Positions 1-15,000 of a stretch of 64,000 nucleotides of DNA are shown one piece after another (within the stretch, counting starts at the first letter, position 1; each line of letters begins with the position of its first letter). Below the pieces are notes generated by a model, which made no database searches, was not told the origin of the DNA, and saw only the letters and a list, made by a program, of their open reading frames with translations. Source of the stretch: Odontesthes bonariensis (Eukaryota; Chordata; Actinopteri; Atheriniformes; Atherinopsidae); the NCBI RefSeq assembly GCF_027942865.1, contig NC_134509.1, forward strand, positions 21,004,697 to 21,068,696, given 5' to 3'. Made by a program: the position numbers and the translations under genes.

Positions 1-3000
1 GGAGCAAGATGCAAAACTGGCGCAAAGCCATGAGCGAGGACCCCGTGGACAAGAACCCATCCAGTGGGAAAGGTGGAGAAGGAGCCAAGCCTGATAAAGC
101 AGCAGGGGGGACCAGGAAGAACCCGTTCAGAAGAGCCCTGTCGGAGCCTCCCGGGTCCCTTTTGTCAGCTCTGACCCCCTCCTCCAGCGCTGCCAGCTCA
201 GCCCAGCCGGCTTCATCCTCATCTGCTGCTGCTGCAGAGGCCCCAGGGGGTCCCTCCACTGACCCCTCACAGAAAGGAGGCGGAGGGGCGCTCTTTAAAA
301 AATACCTGATGACTGTGACCCAGAAGCTCAAGAGGCCCAGGCTGCAGAGTCGCAACAGCACGCAGAATTTACAGCCAGGTAGGAGCTCGTAGTCTGAAAC
401 TCAAATGTAGAAACAAACTGTTAATCACATTATGTCAAATTATGGTTGTATGTGAGTCCCCATGAAAACGTGCACCCAGCATTGTTTTTCAAATTGCAAA
501 TCGCTCACCTCATGTTACACGTAAAGAATAACCAGGGTACATGTTAGACTGGCTGAATCCCAATATGATTTCTAAACATAAATGTAATATGTTTAAGATT
601 GTTAAACTCAATAAATGCATGTAAACAAACCCTAAAACTCAATGCATTTATGTTGGGCAAATACATCTCTATTTACTCAGTCTAACATTTGCCCCAGTTC
701 TTTTTCAGATCCAGTGACACACAGTTCTGGGTGTGGTATGTGAGACTATTTTAGCAGTAATATGTGAAAAATGCATCTGAATTTAACCCCCAGTCCTAAA
801 CTTAAAAACTTGACATAAACTTAAGAAGAAACTTAATATTTTTTAAAAACAGATGCACAAACTCAACACACGACTGGGTTGACATTTTGCAAAATGTGTA
901 AGTCATTCATTTACATATAAATAACAGGAAATATAACTTTGTTATCACCTTCCACTGAAATCCACGATCTCTAAATGAGCGATTTGAGGGGAGAAGTTGG
1001 CCTTTTAAAAACATAGTGAAGTTATTAGCATGTTTCCCAACATGCTATGATTGAGAGTTGTCTTTGAATTAATACAAATTTGGCTGAACAGATCGGTTTT
1101 AAGCTCAAAGTGGCAAAACTGATATAAATAATTTCCTTTTTTGCATCATTACTGAGTGATTTTGTTACGTTGTTCAGTAGATACAGTAAGGTAGAATCAT
1201 GGCAATGTTTCAGCAGAAACTGGTTGGGCCTAGTTATGATGCAATTAGCATGAAAATGCAGGAAAAAGGCTAAAACACAGGTCTTAGTTTTAAGTTTAAA
1301 ATGACCGAGAATGTGAACGCAGCTGTGACTGCTGCAGCCGTGCTATCAACATTTGTGAGAAATCCAAAAATAAATGAAACTTTCAAGCTAAAGGGCAGTT
1401 CCTAGAGAAGTTAAAGGACCTTAAAGATCACCGGGTTGGCCCATAAGTGAAGCTAAACTAACAGAAAATGTAGCTCAAGTAGTCCGAAGTTCTTGCAGTC
1501 ACGAAAGCTGGAGAGGCTCAAGAAATAAAGACGAAACAAACACTGAATTCTGCATTAATGTGAGAAGCAGGAGTGGATGCGTTAGCATTACAGTACTACC
1601 CCTGACAAATGTATGCAGATGACATAACTGAGCCTACGGTCTGAAGTACAGCTGGCCTCATTCTTTGTGTGTTTTGTGCTCATCATTTTAACCCCCTTTT
1701 AAAAGCTAAAAGACTTCAGCTTAACTCCAGAGATCCACACAATGATCATGTGTTCCATAAACCTACAGAGAAATTACCCAGAAATCCTGTTTATGTGTGA
1801 CGGAACACATAAAATCAACTGAGAGGGAATTCAGGAATACAACAGTACCCGTTTAATCCATCGAGATACATCAAGATCCCCTGTACGGTGGCTGTCATTC
1901 GGACCACTCATACAAATGTCCAGCGGTTGTACTGACATCTAGTGGCACAAATTACAGATTGCAACCATATAATTGACCCCTCAAACTAATGCTGTCTGGA
2001 CAAACGTGAAAGCAGCACTTTAATGCCAGTACTACAGTAATTTTCAATTACAACATGTGATTCTACATTAGTGAACGCGTGGTTGTGAATTTTATATCAT
2101 ATTTCTGCCTGAAAGTCACCCAAAATGTTACTCAATGAAACTTTGAGGCTGGTCAAACTTTTCTTCTATGGACACGTCAGAAACCTACAGAAAAGTCAAT
2201 CCACATCGGGACAAACTTAAAGACTTCAAGATGTTTATAGGTTAAAACACAAAGATCAGGTCAGAAAAATCCTCTGTCTCTTAAAAATCACGTAACAGAA
2301 GATTTTGTATTTGGGCACGAGTCTCAGCTGCCAAACATCCCGGAAAAGGAAATGATGTAACCTCCCCAGTGACCACTAAACTCTCTAACTAACTCTCATT
2401 TAGCCATGAATGTGAGCAGTTTAGTCCTTATTTAGTCCTTAATGTATTACACAAACATAGATAAATGTTTAAGATGCACAACTGAAGTCTGTAAATCCCA
2501 CAAAAAGAAAAAAGGATTTTCATGTTTTAGTTTGGTCTGGATGTCCAAGAACCCATTTTAAAGTGTAAAAAACATGTAATTACTTTGTTCTGTTGGGAGG
2601 AAATATTTGTTTCTATGGATGCAATTTCAATGCATTCATGTTTTAGATAAGATTATTCTAATATGGAGATAAAAAGCTGAATACTATCAACAAGCAGAAT
2701 ATCCTAAAATCCTCAAAGTGAGCAGTATGACATAGTGGTGGTGCTACGAAAACTTACGATATGACGCTTGTAAGGAAAAATCTTCAGTTTAATTTTAGAA
2801 TAAGACAATAAATACAATCCTGGTGAACTCTGGGCTGAATATTTGTTTAATCACTGCCTACAAATACAACCTGGACGTCTAATAAACTTCCACTTTTGAA
2901 CGTACGTCCCATTCAGCTGAAGAATATTCAGTGGGTTAAACAGTGTGTGTTTTATTGCATGCCCTGACGATTTCCTTACCTAAACAAATGGTTCTAAATG

Positions 3001-6000
3001 AGTAAATAAGCAATGAAACAGTGACCAAATCCTCAGTACTTTACTTTAAAACATCTGTGAGAGTTTAACTCATAAGATGTGAGGCCACAGGTGTTTTGTG
3101 ACTATGTCACAAGATGCAGTGACTCTGTGTTCTTCTGTGCCGTGGACACAAAACGATGAATGAAGTTTTCGTCACCATTTCACATTTTGCTGTGAGACTG
3201 ATCGGATTTGTCCTCATGTTCATAGAATCTGCAGATGGTAAAGGAACATATTAGTGGGACAAAAACCCACAGAAAATGACAAAGGAAATGACTCTTCAGT
3301 GGTCTGTTTTATTTTCTGAACAGCCTGTGATCAGACAAGTCAAACAGACTGGTCAAATAAATCAAATAAAAATCAAATAAAAAACAATCAAATAGTGTTT
3401 GATTGGTGCCTTATTTCTTCTTTCTGTATTTACATCGTGGTTAACTGTAAAAATAAGTAAACACAATAAGAAGAGAGCCACAGGATATGTGCACGTCAGC
3501 CTGGATTGTCATGAAATAAGATAAGATCAGTAACGGGAGTGACCAAATGCTGTAAGATAAGAGTCATCGGGCCATAATTACCTAAACTGAAAAACAAACA
3601 GGGGTTTGCATGTGCTTCCAATTATCTGGAATCTGTAGATTAGAAACATGGCATCAGCTCCTCAAAGTGCAGAATGAGTTCAGAATATGAGCACTGAGCC
3701 TTAAGCATGAATGATATCAACGTATGTGTGCGATGTCCAAACAGATGTGGGAGAGGTTGAACCAGCAGCTGTCTCCACTGAACTCCCCAGACTACATTGG
3801 GTCCCACCTCAGGAGGTCCCACTATGGGACATCGGCAACTGCAGCCTTTTGGATGGACAAATTCTCATCTCTCAGGAGGATGAGGTACCAGCACACACCT
3901 ACAAAAGAGCCCAGACGATTCAAAATCCCCAGAGTGGTCTTATTTTTGGATGTGTGTGTGTCCTTCTAAGCACACTGAGTTGCCTGTGGTATGAAATCCG
4001 CTATATAAATAAAGATGCCTTGCCTTGCCTTGCCTTCTCAGCCAACGACGTGGATCCGAAACCGTGTCAGCAGCTGCCTGTCCAACCCCAGCATGCAGAA
4101 TCTTGTAGATATCGACACAGGTCAATACACACACACACACACACACATTAATCAAAGTTAGAAACAGATTTATAGTTTTTTTTTTAGATGCAGCGAAGCA
4201 AAGCACGACCAGCATAACTGCCTCTGGCATCAGCTCTAACTATGATTCTGCACACAGTCACAGAGGAAATAGCTGAATGTTTATTCGTGTGAGTGACTGT
4301 CAAATTGCTTCCTCTGCGAGTTTTTTGAGGAAGATAGTATCATAGCTGAGTGTTCTAGCTGTCCAATGACTACTCGCGAAGAGGAAGAAGAAGAAGAAGA
4401 AGAAGAAGAAGCACAGGGAGGGGAGAGTCGTCTTGCTTCTACTCAGCTCAGACACTTTGCTTAGAAGAAGCTCCGAAGCTGCTCTGTGCTGTTGAAGTGA
4501 TGATCCTTCACTGATTAGTCTGCTTGGCTCTGTCAGGAGCGACTCATGTTCATGAAATGCTGAAGATACAGATGCTGAAGTAACAAGACTGTAACACACC
4601 TTCGGACTAAATGATGGGATTTAGACGCTGGATTGTTTGTGGTGGGGCTTTGGGTAAGCAAAGAGAAGAAATCTGTACATGATTAAAGAAGAAGAGACAC
4701 TACGATGGATTTAATTTCTTCCACTGGAAAGATTTTAGTTAGAAGAATTACTGTTTGAGAAGTTTGCCTTTTGACTTACTTGATACTATCAGCTTCAAGC
4801 TAAAAACCACATCCTGAGTTAGTTAATCTGAGTGTATTACTTCATTGGTAAATGTTTTTCTCAGTAAATGTGTAGAAATACGTGTTGTCAGAGGCGCAGG
4901 AGCAGAAACGCTCATTTTACCGGACAGGTTTGATAAAAGAGTGTCAAAAGAAGCAGAAAATTTGACTTTTAGGAGCAGGGAGTGCACATCTAATGACAGC
5001 CAACTCCCATCAAAGAATCTAAATTCTTCAATCAACGCAGAGCAGACATGATTAATATCTGAGCTATTATAGTGTGACCTTCACTGCTGGGAAAAATGTC
5101 TTTGTCTTGTTACCTGAAGCTGTGGAACAAATGACTCAAACTGTACTGCAAACATAAACTCCAAACAGAAAGGACAACTCAAAAAATGGTTTATTTCAGC
5201 GTCTGTAAGTGCCTTTGGATCAACTAACCCATCTCCTCCTGATCCTCAGAATGTAGCCCCGACCCTGCGGGCCAAGCAGGTGGTCCTCGGCAAAAGAGCC
5301 AAGATGGCGGTGTGAGGGTGAGCGTTGTAGGCAGCACAGATAATATCTGTGCTCGCAATGTATTTCCTGTTGATGTAATATTTAATTACACTCATGCGCC
5401 ATGCCTGCCTCCTTCACCCTCAGGCACTGATCAAACGACGTCTTGACAAAGCCAAAAGGAACAGCGCCTCCCAGCTGACCCCGATTGGACCAAGCAAAGG
5501 AAGCAGGTAAAACGTCTTTGAAGGAAAAGTCCATCGGGTTCATACGTGTCCAGCATGTTTATCACCTTAATTCAGCTCCTTATCCTTCTAATTCGGTTTA
5601 GCACAAAATAAAGAACAGCCGAGAAGGAAGGTAAAATAATTAATTGGTCGCAAATGAACCAACTGGATGAAATTCAGGGGGACAGACATCAAATATTCAC
5701 CAATGGATTCAGTTGGCATGAACAGCTCAGACCTCAACAACCTCAACAGACTCGACATTTCATCACAACTGATCTCTAAATGTCTTTTATGTAACTAACC
5801 ACGACATAACTGAGTCATTTCATCCCAGCTAATTCAGGGAAAAATCACATAAAATGTCCGTTTTGTTCATTTTATTTCTTGTTCTGGGGGAATTAAAGTT
5901 ATATTTTTACATTATAACGGGAAAAACTAAAAGTGAAAACTTCTATTTTGCAAATTTGAGGCCCAACAAGCAACAATTAAAAAGTCTTCTTTCAGGATAA

Positions 6001-9000
6001 TACCAAAAAAATGTTTAAAATACACATTTCTGGGTACTCATTATCTATCAAATTCATACCTAAACACAGATTTTAAAACCTTTAGAATGTGAAAACACAG
6101 TTTTACAGTGATATCTGTAGAATAAAGTTTTCACCTATTCGATTGTTGAATAGCAAACAGCAAAAAAAAATGGTTAAATACTCTTCAAATTCTTTATTTT
6201 TTCCAAAGGCACTATAGTTCCCGGGACTCTTTGTCAATCCCAGTGGGCGCAGTGGGAAGCCTGGACCTGAGTGCCGACACCAGCACTGTCATCAGGCCGG
6301 TGCACAGCTCCATTTTAGGCGAGAAGTACTGCTTCGAGGTAAACCGTGACCCGTGAATATCTCATGGGAAAAATAAAGTTCCTTCCAGTAAGGCTGAGTC
6401 AGTCCTGTTGGCTTTAATGCAGTGGTCTCAAACTGAACCGTGAAAGGGCCGGTGTGGCTGCAGGTTAAGACCTTCAGTGCAGACAGTTCAGTTGATTGAA
6501 TGAAACAAGTCAGCTGTGCTGCTGAAGGGCTGGAACAAAAACCTGCAGCCTCACCGGCCCTTTCACGGATCAGTTTGAGACCACTGCTTTAATGTGTTTA
6601 TAGGTGATAAACTCAGAGAACACCCACTGCTTTGGCTGCACCTCGCTTGCTGAGCGCGACCGCTGGATTGAAGACCTGAGACGGGCCGCCCAGCCCAATA
6701 AGGTGAGCCATCAGCCATTTGTTCCAAAAAAAACCAACCTTATTACACAACATCAAAGTACTGATTAAAAGATGTAATGCTGAAATCTTCACAGGATAAT
6801 GTTGAGCGCACAGAGAACTCTCTGAGTCTGTGGGTTAACGAAGCGAAGGATCTGCCACCCAAACGGCGTTATTACTGTGAGGTACACCTGGACGGAACGC
6901 TGTTTGCCCGCACTAGTAGTCGAGCTGTCGGCAAGCCTCCCAATCGCTCCAGCCTAGCTGCGGACGGCACCACCGGCTCCTCAGGAGGGCTGGGGTCCAG
7001 TGGAGGTGTGGCTGGAGGGTGTCAACTTTTTTGGGGCGAATTCTTTGAGCTGGACAACCTGCCCTCTGTCTCCCAAATCAGCCTGCACCTTTTCCGCGAG
7101 GACGACCCAAAGAAAAAGCGCCACTCTCGAGATGAGTCCAGCCTGCACCCACTGGGCAGCGTGGCGATCCCCGTGGCAGATGTTAAAGGGAGGACCTATC
7201 AGGAGAAATGGTACCCCATCACTCCATACAAGGCCGCAGGCACAGCGGGGAACAAAGAGCTGTTGGGGCCACAGGCTTCTCTCCGCATCAAGGCCCGTTG
7301 CCAGAATCTGAAGGTGCTGCCAATGGAAAAATACAAAGAGTTTGCCGAGTACGTGACGGTGAATTATGTAGAAATGTGCAGAAACTTGGAGCCACTTCTA
7401 AATGTGAAGGAAAAGGAGGAGCTGGCAGGAGCTCTGGTCCACGTACTCCAGAGTATCGGCAAAGCCAAGGTGGAGGATGAGTGTTACCTCGTATACAGCT
7501 TAGACACAACCTGGTTTAAAAAATGGGAATAATCACACGTGTGTTTTTTCAATTGAACGCTTCAGGAATTCCTCATTGATCTGGGCAGCGCCGAGGTGGA
7601 GCGACTTGGAGAGAAGGAAGCGTTAATCTTCAGAGAGAACACACTGGCCACTAAAGCCATAGATGAATACATGAAACTTGTTGGACAGAAGTACCTCATT
7701 GACACGTTAGGTAAGGAAGAGGTAAAGGTGGGAATGTGAATTTGTGAATTTGACTGGTGTGTTTTCAACAATGTGTTTTCTCTTCGATCAGGGGACTTCA
7801 TCACCCGTCTTTACGCCTCAGTGGAGAACTGTGAAGTTGACCCTCTTAAATGCCCTCCCCCTGACCTCACAAACAACCAGACACACCTGAGGGAAACCTG
7901 CGAGGAGGTGGTGCAGAAGATTGTTGAGATCCATGGGTGAGAAAAGACAGCTTATTGTGGAAAAACAAAAGCAAATCACAACCCGTTTGGCACAACTGAT
8001 AACTGATACCTCTCTTGTCTGCAGACCTTTTCCTGAAGAACTAAACAAGATCTTCTCCAGCTGGATGGAGCTGTGTGAGGACCAGGGCCGCGCAGAAATT
8101 GGCCAGCGTCTCATCTCTGCCTCCCTCTTTCTTCGCTTCTTATGTCCTGCTGTTCTCAGTCCGTCTCTTTTCGGCCTGACACAACCTTATCCAGAACCAA
8201 ACACCCTGCGGACCCTTACCCTGACCGCAAAAGTCATCCAGAATCTGGCCAACTTCACCCTGTGAGTGGCTTCTTCTAACGTTCTATCCAAGCAAAATAC
8301 ACAGAGCTTAAAGAGCGTAATGATTATCTCCTAATGTCCCTGAAGTGGTTTAAGTGAATTCAAAGTTTTGCTCCCCTTTAGGTTTGGTGAGAAGGAAGAG
8401 TACATGCTCTTCATGAACGAATTCTTGCAGCAGCACTGGGATGGAATGAGGTCCTTTCTGCAAACAGTGTCAAGTCAAGACACTGAAATTACAATGTCGT
8501 CCTTTGATGGCTACGTGGATTTGCCCCTGCGTTTAGCTGTGCTCCATGGCCTGCTGGTGGACATCATCTATAAAAAGGACAAGGTAGGACAGAACCTGAG
8601 TACTTTTTAGTAGCCGCAGGGCTGTGAAAAGTCTTCATCCACCCCTCATTTCTTTATATTTTCTTCCAAGCTGCCAGAAGAACTTGTAATCTTCTAAAGT
8701 GGTCTTGAACAATAGTTCTCCAGGCGTTCTGAAGGTCTTTCAAAGATTTTCTTTGGACATTGGCTGCATTTGTTTTCCGATTTTTATAAAGATAACACAG
8801 TTTGACAGACAGAAAATAGGATTTCTGCAGCAACAAGGTGATTCCCAAAGAGCTGTTAGCTGAAAACTTGGCATATCTCAGCATGGTGTGCAGTGTGTCC
8901 TTAAAACATTTGAGGAAACTGGACAAGTGGAGGACAAAAGAAGAAGTGTCAGGCCTAAAGAACTATCTACAGCAGATGAACAGGATCTGAAAGTGATGTC

Positions 9001-12000
9001 CTTAAGAAAGAGGGAAAAATCCAGCAAAGACCTGACACAGGAGCTGAGAGATGCATCTGGACCTTCAGCTGATCCATCTGCTGTTGGCCCAAGCCTCATC
9101 AGAAATGGGCTCCATGGAAGGGTGGCTGTCAAGAAGCCGTTCTTAAGGAAGGGAAACAGGGAGAAAAGGCTGAGCGTGCCAAAGGACACAAGAAGTGGAC
9201 TGAAAATCAGTGGCAACAGGTCTGATGGAGGGATGAATCCTCCCCAGAGCCCGGAGCTCAACATTACTGAAGCAGTGTGGGATCATCTTGGCAGAGAAAC
9301 AAACGAAACAAAAGGCAGCCGACATCCAAAGAAGAGCTTTGGGATGTCCTTCAAGAAGCCTGGAGAACTATTTCTGAAGACTCCTTAAAGAAAGGACAGA
9401 AAGCTCGTCTGAGAGGGTTCAGGCTGTGTTGGAGAATAAAGGAGCTCAGACCAGATATTCACTTTAAAGCTTGTTTGCTCTGTATTTTCCTTGCTGTATT
9501 TACATTTATGTTTGCATGAATCATTGCACGTATCTCCTGTTTTCCTGGAAATATATAAAGAAAATATCAGAGGTAGTTCAAGACTTTCACACAGCCCTGT
9601 AGCTGTGAAGGTTTGTGACAATTTGAGTATCTTTAGTTTAAGTTGACTGCTCACCATATCAGTTTAGAGGGTTCAATTAAACACATCGTTCATGTATCAC
9701 AATAATAATCACATGGTTTTATACCAAATGAGACCTAACTTGTTTCTTTTTTTTTCTTCCTCAGGACACAGTGAACAAGCTGCACCCTCTGCCTTCAATT
9801 CTCAACCAGATAACAGAGTCACTGGGTCCTGAAGCACATCGGATCATTGTAAGCAGGTATGTGAAAGACCTACATCTTGTGTGGCATCATAAACTTGAAC
9901 ATACTTTGGTACATGTGGCTAAATCAGCCTTTAATTTGCAGCCAAACTGGACAATCCAAGCCAGTGTATGTTCCTCCTAAAGACTTGAGCAAGTACAGTC
10001 CTCTCCAGTCGTCCCTCCAGCAGCTTCCTGTGGACTCCAAAGGAGTACGAGACAGGTATGATAAGCCTGTAAAAACAGGCAAAAGCATTAGTTATTATTG
10101 TGTGGTAAATGCTGTTTTTGTAGTACTAATTTTACTAGAGACAGCTTTGTGCCTCCTGATTTGATGTGTGTTTCTTTACAGTTTAGTATTTTTGTCACGT
10201 TTCATGTTTGAAATATGTGTAGGTTGTTATTTCATGAAGGGAAGTGTGGCAATCCGTCAATATTAAAGTGTGTAAGCACTAAATATGCATATTTCTCTCA
10301 TCCTTAACCGCATGTTTTACACTCTTAACCCTAACATTTTGCAAGTAAGAGCAAAGTACTGTAGAAAAGTTTCAAAAACATTTTGATTGATGGGTTTCTT
10401 GCTTGAATCGGCGGTCTAATACCACTTCCCCCAAGGTATTTTTGAAAGGAGCTGGAGCTAGATGAAGGCTGAAAACTACAGAAAAGAGAAGAAAAATGCA
10501 AAACAAAAAGTGAAAAAAAAAGAAAGAAGAGAAGCAATGCAGAAAAATTTAGTAGAAACACATTTGCTAAGGTTTCAAAAGGCCTGAAAGGTATTTTTGA
10601 AAGGAGCTGGAAGAAGGCAGAAAAATACAGAAAAGAGAAGAAAAATGCAAAACAAAAAGTTAAAAAAAATGAGAATGGTTATGGTATTTATGTACAAATA
10701 CCATGTTTCAAAGGCCTGAAAGGTATTTTTGAAAAGAGCTGGAGCTGGAAGAAGGCAGAAAAATACAGAAAAGAGAAGAAAAATGCAAAACAAAAAGTTA
10801 AAAAAATGAGAATGGTTATGGTATTTATGTACAAATACCATGTTTCAAAGGCCTGAAAGGTATTTTTGAAAGGAGCGTGAGCTAGATGAAGGCTGAAAAC
10901 TACAGAAAAGAGAAGAAAAATGCAAAACAAAAAGTGAAAAAATAAGAAAGAATAGAAGCAATGCAGAAAAATGTAGTAGAAACACATTTGCAAAGGTTTC
11001 AAAAGGCCTGAAAGGTATTTTTGAAAGGAGCTGGAGCTGGAAGAAGGCAGAAAAATACAGAAAAGAAAAGAAAAATGCAAAAAGGACTGGCAGTTGGAAA
11101 GTAATGCTATGATTCAGAGGCTTCTAATTCAAAAACTAAAGTTCTGAAGGTTATTAAAGTCATATTGGCTGAAAGAGGACAAATTTTCCTACGTTTTAAT
11201 GCTAAAATTATATCTGTGTCTTAAAGATTTTGGAAACAGTGGCAGATTAAAAACGTTTTTTCTGAAGAATCCACTGTCAGTTGGAGCCTCCACTGCACAC
11301 GAACATTCCGTGTCATTGGAATGCATTGCAAACTCAGAAATCATCAAGGATTTTACTAAATGTTTAAACTGTGATAGTTCAAAATTGTCAGAATATTTTA
11401 AAAAGCTGCATTATTCAGTAATAGCTGAATGTCTTGTGAACCTTTTAAAGTTTGAATGATGTCTCTAGCTGAAAGTATGCTGAAGTAGTTAAGTTTGAAA
11501 AGAGAAAGCTTTTTTAATGATTTGAAAGGTTTTACCGCTACTTCTAAATGGAGGAAAAATTGCACAAAAACCTTTATATTTTCAAAATTATAAAAGTCAG
11601 AAACTAGAAAGAAATTACCAGTGACACAGACACATAATGATGTAAGCTGAGTCTGAACGAGGGAAAATGAGCCTGTAGAATGTGGTTACTCTGGTTTACT
11701 CTGTCATGAGTCAACTTAGAATCTATTTAACTGGAGCACTCATACCTCTTGTAGATGAAAATCGTGTTCTCGCTTTTGTCTCTACCCACAGTTCATGAGC
11801 GGCTGGAAGTAAACTGACCCGTGTCTAAGTATTTGAGTAATTCCCATTCAAGTAAAGGGTTTATAGTTTCTCTGAACAGCTGCACTGAAAGATGAAAATA
11901 GAAGTTATTGACCGTGGAGCGGGGAGAGACATCATATTGTTCAAATTTGGGGATTAATGACAAAGTTCAGACAGATGCAGCTGGAGCATTTAGTGGTCAA

Positions 12001-15000
12001 TACAGATATTGATTAGGTTTTCAGACATAGTTGTCACCAAATTGACAAATATTCAATTTACAGGAGAACATAGAAAACATCAAATGTCGAAAGTGGAAAT
12101 ATTTGATGAGAAATACTGTCTCATGGCGAATCTGACGGCAGCAACACATCTCAGAAAAGTAGAGACAGGTTCATGTTTCCGCTGCTAACAGAGCTGACAA
12201 CGAGCTGGATGGTCCCTCTCCTCTTTAGTCTGGAGGCAGCGTCCATGATTTTACCATTTACACACTCACAGCGATGAGTCCCTATGAACATGATACCTTT
12301 TCTAATCCATGCACGATGTGTTGTTTACTAAAAAAAACAAAAAAAAAACAATTATAAATAAATGCTTGATACAAAATGTGTACAATACAGATCTTCTCTT
12401 TTTTATCTGCTTGTTCTTCAGTGATGGAAGAAGTCGAAGGAGCATGAGAGAGAGGAAGCCAGTCACCAGGACTCAGAGCGCTCCACACAGACGGCCCGAT
12501 AAGAAACAAGCCCTAAAGAGGCAGACGAGTTCTGAAGCTCTGCCCATACCCGAACAAGAACCAGAGGCGGACCCCAACCAGCCACTTATCTCTCCACCGA
12601 ATACCGTGAGTACCAACAAGCTGTTTATTTCTCTTTACCCTTCTGTAGCTAAACTTTGTTTAGTTGAATAAAAGAATCACAAACAAAGTCTTTCATCTTC
12701 TTTCTTCAGGGCATCAGTATCAAGCGTGCACCTGCACCAGTTCCCTGGATCAAAGTCAACCCCAACAGGGAGTCGAGTGAGATAAAGGCAGAGGATGAGC
12801 AGTTCAACTTACTGGACAGGGTATGTTAAGCCAGACGGCCACAAAAGTGACCCACTTCTGGCTCATTCGTTCTTAACTTCATTTGTATAAACTTGTGAAA
12901 CCCAACCAGCACACTCAAGAGCTGTCGGAGCTCCGTCTGGGGATAGAGCAGGTGACGGAGCGCGAGCTGGACATGGCGAAGCGTCTGGAGGACTTCATCA
13001 TCCAGAGTCAGGACCAGAACGCAATGCTGCAGGCCGAGGTCAGTGAGCTAAGGGACATGCTGGCTGTGAGAGAGGAGCAGCTCGCCAGCGCCACCTTCAG
13101 GTGAGGTTTTATTTTCTGTCTGGAACTTATCGCCAGTAAACAATTTGATTCCAGGATAATATTTGTTGCTGGTGGGAAACGAGCATCTCTTCTGTCTGTG
13201 TCTGTTGCAGGCTTGGTGTGATTGAGGAGGAAAGGGAGGAAGATGAACGGAGGCTAAGTGTTGCCGTGGCAGCAGCCGAGAGAACGAATGTGCTGGTAAG
13301 AAAGGCAGAGACAATTATCACTCAGGGATAAAGTGACGAGTTCTTATCGGGCACAGTTCTTTTTTTATTTTTTATTAATCTAATTCAACAACACTGAAGG
13401 CTCTATAAAAAAAAAGTTGGGTTTCCAGTTTCCATGTGTCAGGGTTGTGGGTTGAGGGTGAAGGGAATGTAGGGCACGGATGCGGACTTTTCAAAAGAAA
13501 AACTGGATTTATTTCACAAAAACAATAAAGCAAACAGAAGGCGCGGCTAAGCCGTTTTCAAAAATGTTACTGAGAAAACAAAAGGACTTGGCATGGCAAG
13601 AATAAATAAATACTTAACTTTACGACGAAGAACATGGGAATAACGGGAAGCACCGCAGGTAGGTAGGTAAGGTAATTTGGGTAAGAATCTCACACAGAAA
13701 CACAAAGGACTGAGAACTAAATAGGGAGTGAGAGTGATTGGGGACAAGGTGCAGCTGGTGGGGAATAAACAGGTGAAGTGAGTGAACTAATTAACAGAGT
13801 GCAGGGAAACTAAGACATGACTAAACTAAAAACTAAACATGGACTGAAACTCAAAACCTGGACATGAACTGAACACCTAAAACATAAAACTTAAAGCATG
13901 AGTCCATGGGCATGACACCATGACAGTTTTCCAAAGGCATCTAATATCAGTATGAACATGCAAGACTTAAACTTAAACTTTATATAATGTACTGAGATGC
14001 TAATTTATGTTTGAGCGAGTTAAAGCAACACCAGAGAAGTGTGTGAAACCCCAAAAACCGTGTGCTTCTGACTTGTTTTGAAGTACTTTGACCTTAGTTA
14101 TGCATATTTCTGGGTCTGAAAGTGTCCGGACGTTTATGGTGCTTTTACGGACCTTTTTGTACATGCACATGACTTGCCATTCTGAAGCAGGTTGAGAAGA
14201 ATCAAAATTAGGCAAATACCGGAGACAGCAGTAAACATCAAAAAAGCGGTGAGGGGGGTTCTAAAACATTGCAGACGACTCAGAAAAGAGGCTTAATGTT
14301 GAAAATACCGCAGTTCCCCTTTAAGGGGCCCAGACTGTTAAAACACCAGCCGGATGTTTAACTCTCCAGTCAAAAATCCCATTTCTGTTCCTCCTTCATA
14401 TTCAGGCTCAATAAACTCTGTCACTGTTTCTCCATCGTTCAAGATTTTAGAGCCTAACTTTCGGCTAATTTTCATCAAAGTTAGTGAGAATATTTTAGTA
14501 ATGTGGGAAGAGATGATGGTGCATTCAGAGACAAATTGGGAAATTCAGCATCAGACTGAAAATGATCAAAGAACACCTGTTAGAGGTCAGGTTAAACAAT
14601 ATAACTGCTGTCAGTAGAATAAGAGTTTTTATTTCCCCTTTAGGCACAGCGAACATGAACTTTACATGGGTGGAGATAAAGATGGAGGGGTTGAATACTT
14701 CTCCTCTGAACTGGGATTGTAACATTACCCTGTAAAGTGCCATGGGAGCATCTCTATATAGGTTTATGAGTCGGTAAAACACGGGAAAACTTTTTCTCTT
14801 CATAAAATTATTCTCCTGACCCGTTTTTACCACTGTTATATTTCCATGAAGCATATAGAGCGGGGGAAGAACCTTTTTCAGGAGCTGAATAACAAACTTG
14901 ACTGATGAAACTTTGTCCTTTCGCCGTGTTCGCAGGAGGAGCAGTTTGCAGGCCTCGTGAGGGACCTTCAGCAGCTGAGCGAGGCCTACAAAAGCAACCA

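Noticed and set aside
10435-11085. CRISPR-like repeat array
   Set aside because: Units of 132-155 bases are repeated whole with no unique spacers, and this is a vertebrate intron.
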